Source: Neodontobutis hainanensis
Taxonomy: Eukaryota > Chordata > Actinopteri > Gobiiformes > Odontobutidae
DNA length: 64,000 bases
Direction: 5' to 3'
NCBI GenBank assembly: GCA_024349245.1
Contig: JALDNG010000026.1
Span: forward strand, 2,676,501 to 2,740,500
Position numbers and translations under genes: made by a program. Under the pieces are notes generated by a model. That model did no database searches and was not told the DNA's origin. It saw nothing but the letters and a program-made list of their open reading frames with translations. Position 1 is the first letter of the stretch; the number at the start of each line of letters is the position of its first letter. Shown here piece after piece: positions 49,101 through 60,329 of the stretch.

Positions 49101-52100
49101 ATAAAATAAAAAAATATATGTATAAATAAATAAAATATACACATTATGACTACATGTGAAAAATTGGTACAATATTATGTTCTTGTTTACCTTCAAGTCA
49201 TACTTCCTGTGAACCACCAGTCTGTGGCTGAACATGTTCCTCATGACGATCAGGTACGTTTCCTCACTGTCCACGGTAACACGATACATGCCCAGGAACT
49301 GCGGCAGCAGAGTGCTCCCATGACACTTTACGATATGCTGTTAGGGGAAACAAAGGGAATGTTAAAAAGAAGCCTGTGTTGACTAAACTATAAAAAAAAC
49401 GCATTAGATAAAAGGTAAAAAAAAATTAGGACAGCATTCATCAGAACTCTAGACATTTCTTTGGATTTTTACATTTTCTAAAAATTGCTAGCAAACTGTC
49501 ACACTCTATGATGAAAATTGCAATGCCGCCGTGTATGCTGTGGTAACAATGTGCTTATTCTAATGTAATGACGTTGAAACTGCACTGCCATTTTCTTCAT
49601 GTCCCTTACAGTTTTCTGTAGGCTGTCTGACCATAGGCTAAACATACCTGAAAGAGCTCCAAGCAGCCAATTATTTATTAACTTTCAAGTGAGACTTATG
49701 AACAAGACTTATAAACAATATGCCTCAAGCCAAACTTTAATTTGCTGAGCAGAAGCTTTACTAGTTGATAAGCCGAATCCAAAGAAACTAGAGGTGAAAT
49801 AGAGGATTACCTTTATGCCTTTGACAAATATATTGACATTACATTATTGTGTAACCAATTGACCAAACAATAACATGGTTTTCCAACTGAAAGGGCAAAG
49901 GTCAAGCCCACTTTGAGACAAAGAGCACAGTCCTGCTCAAGGACACGGGTTTTGGTGTTGTCAAGCTAAAACTGTAGCTGTCCTTATACACCATTTTGTT
50001 GCTCCCATTTAGATAGAGAACCTTCACCTGTGGTAAAACAAGTTCCGCAGGATGTATATGAAAGGAAAGAGGTAACTAAAGCTCTTTGGGTGTGTGCCAC
50101 AAAGCAACAAACAAAAGGTTAAAGAGAAAGTAAGTAAGAAACTAAGTAGGCAAGTAAAATTATTGTCACAGTCTATACACAAAGAGCAAAGCAGACAGGA
50201 ATGATCGTAACTCTTTACCCTGCAGACAGACAAAAAACATAAATGACTGCTTAAAAACAAATGAACAGATGGGAAAAGTAGGAAAAAGGACTGCGATTTG
50301 AGATAAAGGGCTCTACCACTGTCAGTGATAAAGTGCTTTGGGTGCCCCGAGAAGGGTACAAAAATGCGCTATATAAATGCGCCACACCATTTTCCATAAG
50401 TATGATGGGTTCACTAATATAGCCATTGTTTCACTGCAGGACCTAGGAGGAACTCTGGTTTTATGCTGCACATTAATGTGGTTCTCAGAAACTCATAAAA
50501 ATGTTTTCTTGTGTTGGAAAAAGTAAATGAATGCCTGCTTGTTGAAAAGAGAATTCTGTAACTTCATATTAATCATCACCATGCATGTGGATGCACTACA
50601 GTACAGTTAGTGCATGTTTTAGGTTTGACAATGATGTAAAATGACTGTTTTACTGTTACTAATGTAAACAACATGGCAATGCTTTGATTAGATAAAATTT
50701 GGTCACTAACTGGAGGTTTATTCAGTCACCGAACTTGTATTAATACCTGCCCTTTACAAATGCTTTCTCTAAAAGCCCTACCAGATGGTTCTGTGAAACA
50801 GACCAGGATAATTGATTGTCATTGGAACCGTATTTAAGCGTTAACAGTCAGGTACATTAACTAAAACTATTTGAACTATAACATTTAATTTAAGTATTAG
50901 ACATTAAAATCGGACTTGAGGCTAATATATAATTTAATAATTGAAACAGTATAATAAATATTTCCATATTTTTAGTTAAATATTGGAAACTCAGAGCAGC
51001 CAAGAACTGTGTGAGTGCAGCATTTGATAGAGGAACTTTTACCATTTTATTACTACTGCTAAAACATCCAACTAATAGCAGTACGCTACTTCACAACGGC
51101 ACTAACATATCAGTAGTCAAAATAAATTATTTATACAATAAAACCGCAAAACAATCAACTCAGATGTGTGGCCAATAAGATCTGTGCGTCTACAATATGT
51201 AGTTTGACCATACAAGTCTTCAACAATAAACCGCTAACATACCTGGTGATACTCGGAGAGGATGTTGTGCATGTCGGCCACATCCTCGGTAGAGATTTGT
51301 TTGATGACAAGCGTACGGTCATAGGAATTGAGCAGCAGACCTTCAACCTGGTCATCCACACTGAGAGGAGGACTTCGAGTCAAGGACACCTAAAAATGGT
51401 AAAAGAAAGCAGTGATATTGGATATGGGTTGTCTTTCTGTTTAAATAAACCTCTCCTATTTTACCGAGGCTGAACAGACTTTATAATTTGGCAGTGTTTC
51501 CTATTATACAACCAATCAGTTTCACTCAGACAGTGCAAATATTTAGCTCATTGATGTTGGTAGCTAACAGAAAGACATCAAATAAATAAAGCAGTCAAAG
51601 TAAAGGATTAATCACCAACCTGATAATCCAGGTCTTCAATACCAAATCGTTCCCTTAGATTTCGGAAGACTTGAGGACAGTATTCTTTGAACTTGAAATG
51701 TCCTGGGAGATTTTCTCTGCAAAAAAAAAAGGAGGTTGAGAGTTGAAATATAAGTTAAACACTTAAACTTAAACACTTCAATTTTCTAGCCCTATACAAA
51801 AATGTATTTTTACTGTAATGTTTTTATTGCGTTTTACTGTAAATTTTGATTTCTTTACTGTTTCCATATCCACACTTACAGCAGCTCCATATAGACAACC
51901 TTTTATGACTTACTTGTTGAAAAGGTGGTTGTTTACTTTGATTTTGGTGTTTGCCTTAAAGTCATCTGGCAATAGCATGACAGGGACAGGCACCTGGTTG
52001 AGATCATTGATCTACAGAATGAAGACAGTCAAGTGTGAATATAATAACAAATGTCCTATGTTTAAGGGAAGGTTATAACACAGTCATGATTTTCTCATCA

Positions 52101-52524
52101 ATGACACATTCTTTGTAGTGATATGTTGAGTTATGCTGCATGTTATATCTAAGAATAAAAACACAAAAATTGCAATCGCTGTGGTGACATTTAAGTGAAT
52201 CACACAATGTGTTTTAAAACGAGTGTAGACTGCAACATAGAGACTAACGCTCTCGTTCAACCACGCGCTAACTGTTTAATTTACATAGTACCACAGTTAC
52301 CATACACCGTGGCCACAGAGCCTTACTATTAGCATGCAGTGCATCGTTAGCCTCTACTCACTCACCGAGTGATTCACGCCCCACATAAAGACGCTGAGAA
52401 CGGGGTCGCTGGCTCGAAAAACTTTCACCTTCTGCTGTACAAAATGTTTCTTTTTTGTTTTAGTCTTGGGCGCCAGGATGACCATGGGACTGGAAGTGGC
52501 CCCTGAGTTACCGAGGGAAGCCAT
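46165..52524 (-). CDS. pip4k2c: Phosphatidylinositol-5-phosphate 4-kinase type 2 gamma
   Basis: Ten coding exons: 52524-52366, 52011-51914, 51716-51620, 51389-51243, 49337-49191, 49080-49042, 48973-48860, 48754-48490, 46462-46359 and 46245-46165. They give 416 aa (human about 421). Phosphoinositide kinase landmarks are present: TLVIKQIS with ATP-binding K148, VMRNMFSHRLVVHRKYDLKGS, and MDYSLLLGIHD with catalytic D276. These are followed by an acidic insert (residues about 289-309), GSYGTSPEGI and DVYAIQS. The C-terminus ends FISNIFA. The enzyme phosphorylates PI5P at position 4 to make PI(4,5)P2. The gamma isoform has low activity and is thought to act with the alpha and beta forms in mTORC1 and autophagy control. 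The N-terminus and VNNHLFNKENLPGHFKFKEY favour gamma over alpha/beta. Confidence 0.95.
46640..47020. mobile_element. Possible non-autonomous DNA transposon remnant
   Basis: In the last large pip4k2c intron, the stretch starting GGTGGCCAAATTTATTATTA and containing TGTGTCCACCTTTTGCAGC resembles the non-coding ends of Tc1/mariner-like elements in fish genomes. I could not find a matching inverted end or target duplication, so class and borders are uncertain. Confidence 0.3.
47030..48059. mobile_element. 1.03-kb interspersed repeat with internal repeated motif
   Basis: A 1030-bp block in a pip4k2c intron, flanked by TTATTT at 47024-47029 and 48060-48065. The left end starts AGACCCGAGCCGGTGATAAC; the right end finishes CACAGGCCCGG. 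Inside, a motif close to GAAACTTGGTACACACAT occurs near 47292, 47758 and 47908, the latter two each preceded by TAGTTTGTC. There is no transposase-like frame. I remember related sequence as a common teleost repeat but cannot assign a family. Confidence 0.5.
50310..50395 (+). mobile_element. 5'-truncated SINE/LINE tail fragment
   Basis: AAAGTGCTTTGGGTGCC followed by a GCGCTATATAAATG end is the same type of tail as the reverse SINE at 13660. It lies in the pip4k2c intron between exons 51389-51243 and 49337-49191. No tRNA-like head is visible. Confidence 0.5.
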
Positions 52525-54290
52525 GACCACAGTCCTTTAGCAAACCACTCTCTCTCCCGGGACTCTTCTTCCTGAAAGCTGTGGCTAACGTTGAGCTAAA
52601 GCAGATAAGAACTGTATTACTGCTCCTCCCCGGTTGAGGCTGTTAAAGGTCACCTGAGTCGGGCTTTGGGTGCGTTACCTTTTCATCAAGCTAAATTTAA
52701 CATTTAAGCGACCGAAATGAATTATTTGTCAATTTCATTTAAGCATGAGCACATAATATTCAATACATTTTGTAAAGTCCACCACCGCCCCCTCGAGCCC
52801 TGCCATGTTATTATAAACCACGTGGTTAGTTGATTGGCAGGTGGCGCTGTTACGTCTGATGACCAGAAGGGGCGGGGACTTCCTGCTCGTATGCTGTGTT
52901 CAAGTAACAGATTACAGTAGGTTTTCTTTTGCGTATGTTACAGAAGTAATCTAAAAAAAATAAGTCTAGAATAAAACAAACTGGAAAATGTTTTAAAGAA
53001 CGGTAAGGTTGAGTTTGTAAAAATGTGAACAGAAATGTGATGAATGCAATGTCCAAATCTTGTCCAGGTGGTTTGAAATGGGAGTAAAGGAAGCCATCTT
53101 TGTTTAAATGGAAAAGCACTTTCTAAAGAGAGGAGGTGATCTGAGGCACAATCTTTCTTCCATTTACAACAGTATTGAAACCAAAAGCTGTTGTTCGGGA
53201 CACCTGAAGGGAGTAGTTATGCTAATGGTGCACAGGAGCATAACGGCTCCCCACCAGCAGTAGGCGACAGTGAAACCAGAGTCAGCTTTAGTCGAATCAC
53301 AGTAGTTTCAGACTAAACCCCTTATTCTAAGGATGTAGCTAAAACTCATCTCTCTTGGATGGGGAACGTCCACTCTCCCCCTTCAAATCTACGTCCAGAT
53401 GTCTTCTTTTCTTGAATAGTTCCTGGATGACTGAGAACGTTCACAGACATAAAACAATCCTGCAAATCAAATTAAACCAATCAAAACGCTATAGGCTATA
53501 TGAGTGAAGCATTATAAAATGTACACGTGATGAAATTTACGTTAACTATCGCAACTTTACCGTCAGCTAACCTGACTGCCAGATAAAACTGCAGTGCGAT
53601 TTTTGTGACTTTTTAAACTCACAAATCTCACGAGAATCTAGCTGCAGCGCAAGGTTAGTTGTCAGCTCAACTGGAGTAAAAATGCAATGTGCCTTAAAAT
53701 ACCTCTAGAGGGCAGTAAGTGCACGTATGTATAAAGATTGACACAACCCACACGTAGCGCTTCAAGATAATTATCCTACTTTTTCCCTCTTTCTTTTTCT
53801 GGAAAAAAAAAGCTTAATATATGGAAAATATTCTCACCACTAAATCAAGGAATACGGCATGTAGTTGTTTGATCCTACAAAGAATAATGCATTCTCCATT
53901 TACAATGCTCACACTTTTTATTTTGCATTGGCAAATTTTATATTCTATGCCATTACCTTGGAAACAGACATGTATTAAGTGTCGGTATGCAGAATCAGTA
54001 GAAAATAATAATTTATGTCCCTAGTAATGGCAGCAAAGAAGCCTGACTCTAATGTGACCTAATGTGTTTTTCAGTATCTCTGCTATAACTGTTTATGTCT
54101 GACTGCTCCAGAGGAGACTTTGAGCTATTTAACTCTATACTTCTTAACTTCTGGGAAGATTGTCCTGGCATGCATATGTCAGGTTAGACTTACAGCTTTT
54201 CTTTATACTTTTTTTTAAACAATGGGAAATAAAATCACTTATTATTAAAACAGCCCACTCTGTTGTTATAGCAATATATGTTTTATTGTT
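52525..54290. other. pip4k2c upstream region and gap to igfbp6
   Basis: The first few hundred bases should include the pip4k2c promoter. The rest has scattered inverted or low-complexity sequence but no recognisable exon. Confidence 0.4.
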
Positions 54291-54291
54291 C

Positions 54292-54297
54292 TCCATA
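54292..54297 (-). terminator. Candidate igfbp6 polyadenylation signal
   Basis: AATAAA on the minus strand about 1.2 kb beyond the igfbp6 stop. It would give a long AT-rich 3' UTR covering 54.3-55.5 kb. Confidence 0.35.
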
Positions 54298-55499
54298 TTT
54301 ATTAATATCATATTTTAGTACAGATTTTTATATCATTTGTGCTTTGACCTATTATCACAGCACACACAATGGCACAACAAGATTGGTCAGAAATAGATTC
54401 TAATCACTCTTTAATACTTTAATACAATTACTTTTGCAACCTGGGAAAGACATACTACAACACTAACAATTTGTATATTTTTTCTTTGTTGAAATGATAA
54501 TTCATATTATGAAGTGCCAGCATAACATTAACATAAATGTTCTTAAACTGAAACAGCGTACTGCCATTAACTTGCCCTAAAAGCACAACACTTGGTCAGA
54601 CATTGAAATAAGATTATCTGTCTTTAAATTAAAAAAACTGCTGACAATATAAAAATACATGGCATTGTACTGTAGCTCTTTAAATAAATCAACAATTCAT
54701 ATATAAAATATTATATATTGACGTGTATAAAAATATGCCTTACAACTTTTGGAAAAGAGTAACAGCCATGAGCTTTTAGTCTGCCTCTTTAGAACACACA
54801 GTCAACCACAAAATTCCAACATATGTACAATGAACTGATAAGCAGTCATAACACATACTGGCAGGCAGATGAAATGAGCGTGTATTTTAATTTTTTTTTT
54901 ACATGACAAATGTAAGATACTGAGGGACTCAAAAAAATAAAAATAAATTAATAGTAAAGAAAAATATAATTTTTTTTGTTCAGTTGATATCAGTGTATCT
55001 TTGAAGAGAGGAAGAGAGGAACGGTGAGGGAGACACATATTTCAAACATCTGTGTCACATCACCAACATAACAGTATTTCAGCCTACTGAGAACAAACAC
55101 AGGCAGTGTCAGCTATCCTAAAGAAAGTGGGAAAAATCTACTGGAAAGCCAGGACAAGAGCTAGGGAATAGATCATTCAGTGCTAATACCACTTGGATCA
55201 CTGAGGCAGCTCATGGGTCATTAATGTGAGCATGCAGCATGTCATCAAGTGACACAAGTGACATTGCTGCAACTGTTAACATCCAGGCAGATCTTGTTAC
55301 TGCTGTTGAAGAGAGTATGTCTTGCTTCTGAGAGAACATTAACTGTTTTTAAACTGTGTTTACCATAGGAAGTGGTTAATCCCTGTTACCTCCTGTCCAG
55401 GCAGTGGCTGCAGAGCCACCCCCTCTCCCTGTGCTCCTGCTTCTCTACCACTTCCTCTCCTCTGCCTCCAGGTTCAGAGCAATAGGACATGCTCATCCC

Positions 55500-57827
55500 T
55501 CACTCCCCATCGCATGGTAAGGTACCCTCTTCATTGGCACGTGAGGGCACAGGCATGCCAAGCTCATCCACACACCAGCAGTGGCCACGCTGCATGCCCT
55601 TGGAGGAACGGCACTGTGCCAGAACAGAAGACAGAGATTTTTGGAGGGTGGATAAAGAAAAGTCTTAAGTAGAAAAGGTGGGGACAAAGAAAATTATTTG
55701 TCATCATAGCTAATGATGCTTTTCTCTGAGCTTGTAGCTAAGCAGCTCCAAGAGTTAGAAGATGCTCAATGACAAATAGATACACTGTTGAATTGAGTGC
55801 AATTTCCACATAAATATATTTACCAGATTAGAGCATGCTGAGATACATTTGCACAAACACTAGTATAAGACAAATGCACAACGTGTGATTACCACAATGA
55901 GCCATTGTTTCCTTTGTATTAGTAACACTCTACCTGCTTTTTCCTGTAGAATCCACGAGTGTCACAGTTTGGTATATAGATGTCACGGTCAGACTGAAAG
56001 ATTGTCAGCTCAAGACCCCTCAGAAGACTATTAAGAAGCTTGCGACATGGAGCCTAAGATGAGGAAAGATTAAAATTACCACAATAAGCATTAATATATA
56101 TGATTGTGTTAGATTAAATGCTCTTTAGCCACAACGCTAATAGAACAAAAGATCAGCAATAATGCAGCACTAAAGCCATAAGCAGAGAATATGTATATTT
56201 CTACATATTAGTTGTCACACATTGTATAACATTATATAACCATATTGTTACACAATCCTATGGTTTTCAGGTCAGTGGCAAGTGTGTAGTGACTATGCGT
56301 TTTTATTTCACAACTATATTTTTATTTTTAAATGAATTGTCCTTTGGTCATAACATACAGAGCTAGGGAAGGTAAAATTTTGTCGGTATCTATAAAGTAC
56401 AAATTCTGTAGCTGCAGCGCATGAAAACTTTCCTGATCCACATCATGCTCAATTAGTTCTGCCGCATAGCAGCACACACATCATGCACCATAATACATGG
56501 CTTCAGTGCTGTATGTGTACATGCAATTGCAACAGCCGAAACAGGACACATATTACCAGATCATGGAAGCCCTATTCATAATAATGTATGCCAATGCAGT
56601 TTAATCATTAGCACATTTAAGTATTCATATCTAGGTCAATAAATGCATTAACTTACTTTTTCTATCTCACCACCATGTGGGGGATGAGGACCTGAGAGGA
56701 AATGACACACTGGATGAAAATGATGCATTAAAACATTGTTATCAATTACATTCCAGCACATTCACACAGGACACCAGTTTACATAATAATTGAATTAAAT
56801 TCAATGCTAGTCTGTACAGTCTCTACACATAACATAAATTTGACCTATTAATATAGTTTTTAATGGGAGACCAAATTTCCATCAGTATATTTTCTGCTGA
56901 AATAGGTAATCGCAGTATCTTCGTATGAACAGTAGATGGGGATCCTTGCAACAAAAAGCAGTAAGATCGGAAGGCAACAATGTGACAGTTTTCACATTTA
57001 TTCTAAATTCTCCACAGACAGGCTGACTTGTAGGACAGACCACTGACATTCTTTTTTGTCATTAATACAAAGGTCTATAGGACTGCACATAGCACAGATA
57101 ATGAATTATTAATTTAACACTGGTTCAGTAAAGAAAGACTAGGTTTTTGACTGTATCAATTATGATTAAACTGAGAAGAATTACAATAACTGTACAATCG
57201 ATCATCATGTCTTAAAAATTAAATAATTAGCCCTATCCATATGCACTGTGGCACTAGTGTTTGTCACTTAATCTGTGGTCCACAAAATGCATCCAGGCTT
57301 AAATGCCACACACTAATTAGTGTTTCCTTCTTGCAGTGTGATACTGCATGAACTGCAGCTTGCAGCAATGCAAGGGCACACTGTCCATATAATTACAGCA
57401 TCTGCAGAGCCTGTTACCATATTGAGTCAAATCCTAAAGATGTTAGGGCTATCTGCAGTGTCCGTGAGTGTGTGTAGTTACATGTCTTACCTGTGGGGTG
57501 GGGCCTCTCAGTGGGAATAGTCCTGCTGTGCTTGGCGCAAATGCCCCTTCCTTGTAACAGAGCCTGAAGAGGGCTGTGCTCTCGTGGTGGAGGCACACAG
57601 CGGAGACCCTTGGCACAGCTCAGGGTGTACACACCACAGGGCTCTCCCAGGGCCAACACAGTAGTGCTGCCAGCAGCATGATGGTCCCTGATGGGCCGAC
57701 CAGTTCCCAGTGGATCCCTGCAAGAGGGACAGATCTTGAAGGGGCCCAAGTGGTTTGCCCCAGTCCATGATCCGCAGTGAGCAATCAGCAGCAAAACAAT
57801 GGCTGTTAAGTTAGAACGGATAGACAT
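55500..57827 (-). CDS. igfbp6: Insulin-like growth factor-binding protein 6
   Basis: Four exons: 57827-57491, 56691-56657, 56053-55934 and 55613-55500, giving 201 aa. Residues 1-24 form a signal peptide (LTAIVLLLIAHCGSWTGA). The N-domain shows EPCGVYTLSCAKGLRC and a PLQALLQGRGIC end, as in IGFBP6. The short second exon encodes a variable linker. The C-terminal thyroglobulin type-1 domain has six cysteines, with IPNCDTRGFYRKKQCRSSKG and CWCVD. The protein is secreted and binds IGFs, IGF-II preferentially in mammals. The mature N-domain has only six cysteines (33, 36, 64, 71, 77, 97) and lacks GCGCC. A further in-frame ATG lies 15 codons upstream; the chosen ATG directly begins the signal peptide. 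Teleosts often have igfbp6a and igfbp6b, and I cannot tell which this is. Confidence 0.88.
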
Positions 57828-60329
57828 TTTGTGTCCAGGTCTCAGGTTCTCCACACTGTCACTCTCTGTCAATGAAATGTGGCTGATGCTATTTCTGGAT
57901 AATTATTTCTGTTTCACTTTCCCTCCCTTTCTCTCTCCTTAGTTTCCTTTTCGCTTCTACACTGTAGCTCTCCTTGGTGCTTTGCCGGTTTAGTACCCTG
58001 CAGTGCCAGAGGAGACAAATGGAGATCGAAAGAGACACAGCAAAGCACCAGCTTTTAAAGATCTGAAAGGCGGTGATAGGGAGTGAGGGAGAGAGAGAGG
58101 GAGGAAAAGGGAGAGCACAGTTATGACACCTTCAGGGGCTGGGACTCAGAGGGAGAGAAAAGGAAGGAGGTAGCAGGGGAGCGAGACAGTGCAGAGTGGA
58201 TTATGTTCTTTTAAAATTTATGTAATACATTTTTAAGTCTTTCTACCTTTTCCTGTTGCACAGAAACAGGTTCTTCGTAACACATTCACAAGCAAAAACA
58301 TAATCAACATTTTTTTCACTTTGTTTTCAATGTCAGCAATCTTTGCAGAAAAATATTTGCCATGGTAACAAATATAAATGTGCCTCTGAAACAGCTTTCA
58401 CAGAAACATCAGTTGCTGTAACACAAGATAATTCTTCTGTCTGGATTTAACATGCTGCCAAAGACACTTGCCTTATATGTTTAAACAACAAAGCCTGAAA
58501 CAATGCATTAACTACAATAACAAGAACAAAATGTAACCATGGCTAAAAATATACAATGCACAGACTAACTAAAGCGATAACTTGGTTTAAAATGAACCTT
58601 ATAATTAACACTATTATACTATTGTATAATATACAATTGGTAACATTTAAGTAATATCAGATTTTTTATAAAATATCACATGCATAAACTATGGAGCCAG
58701 TAAAGGCTATTGCTTGGCAGTTGTTTGACTTGAAATAATCTGGATTTTTTTTTAAAATAAAAACAATACTTAACAAATATTTTAAGCAAAATATGCTCAG
58801 AAGTAAATGATTTGTATTTACACATTGGCCTACATCTATTGTGAAGTCCTAATGTCTTGGTTGTAGAAAGGTAGACACAAACTAGTGAAAATTTCAGCTT
58901 CACAAAACTAGAATAAGGACATTTTACTTCAACCCTTTGCTGCATGCACAGATCAAGTAAAAGAAAGCTCAATGACTAAGTGCCGTGCGCTGTCTGAGTA
59001 GTTTGCCATGAAATAGGTCAATGCTACAGAGGTCCTGACATGACTGAGTACAGACATACCCACTGGCCCATTCTTGCACGGGGCCAAATGTCCCTTGCTG
59101 TCAAAGCTAATTGTTCTGATTAATCTTGGCAACTAGCGCACATATCACCTGCCTTCCCAATGCCCTGTGAACCACGACTCTCTGTTTGCACACATCAGGA
59201 AAATGTCCCAAGAGGGACGCCAGACCAACAAGGCTTTCTTTTCCACTCTCCACATGAATATTTATTTTCCCTTTCTTTAATCTGCCCATGCCACTTTATG
59301 CTTCCATTCGCAGCTTTGACCTATCCCAGAATTGCAACTTAAACCTTAACACTATTAATAGCATTACATTAATATTAGACTTTACCATTTTGCAAATCCA
59401 GGCGCAATTTGCCCACAGTTGTAATTTACGTTTAATTTTCCCGTTGACAAGTACTAGAGAGAAATCCATTCTGAACGCGCACGTACACGCACTCGGGTCG
59501 TGCCACGTTATTGGTTACTCTCTTGTCACCACTTTCTTACAACCCATGTCATTGGCTTCTTTGGTAACAAGCCCGTGATGTCACTGCAATGCGCCGAACT
59601 CCGGTTTGTAAAGTTTACAAGAAGCTATGGACAGCTAAAAATAACACAAGTTATTTTTATGTCATTATCTAACCACACAACAGGTAAGCGTTTAGCTTAA
59701 TTAACGCAATAGTGCAACAAACTGACAGTTTGTACCAAACAATGGTGTACGCAGCCTCAACCAATGTCTGCACTACATAGATTTAGCTGCAACAAAGCTA
59801 ATATGCTAACTAAAACAAGGCGACCATCCTGACCAAAACACCTTTTATTTTTTACTTATTGATTGAAAATGTGTTGTACTGTGTTTTGAAATACTTACAA
59901 CGTTTGTAGACAAAGAATAGCTTGTATTCTTAAATAATGCTTGTTGTAGGTGAAAAGACTGAGCACGCCCACATTACCGTGAAACAGGTTTTGTTATTAT
60001 ATTAATTACAAGCAACAATTGCGTTGTTAGATAAGCTTAAATTTGTTGTTTACCATACATTCAGTTGTAAGTAATTTAGTTTCCGTCATTAAGCTTAAAA
60101 CCCATTAAATCTAGCGAATTATAGTGACCGTAATGTAACTGCTACAACTAAATCATTAGCTTACTTTCTAATGTAGCTAACTGTTTCTGATTTATATTGA
60201 TTGATTATACCATATAATCATTTTGAATAATCACGTCAATGAGCAGAGGAGTATCACATTTGCTACATACAGTAATTTTTTCCCCTTTGCTTTTTATATC
60301 CATTACTATAGCTTCTTATTTTTATGCAG
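57828..60329. other. Divergent promoter interval of igfbp6 and spryd3
   Basis: 2.5 kb between the two start codons. A probable spryd3 5' exon ends at 59693 (CAACAG|GTAAGC). The region around 59.45-59.60 kb has higher CpG than its surroundings and probably contains the spryd3 promoter. Nothing else is recognised. Confidence 0.4.
58050..58058 (-). promoter_or_regulatory. Weak TATA-like element upstream of igfbp6
   Basis: CTTTAAAAG on the minus strand, about 225 bp upstream of the igfbp6 ATG. The only support is position and resemblance to TATA variants. Confidence 0.2.

Noticed and set aside
57828..57872. Upstream igfbp6 start codon adding 15 residues
   Set aside because: The extra residues are charged and would bury the signal peptide; the downstream ATG starts a normal signal sequence.
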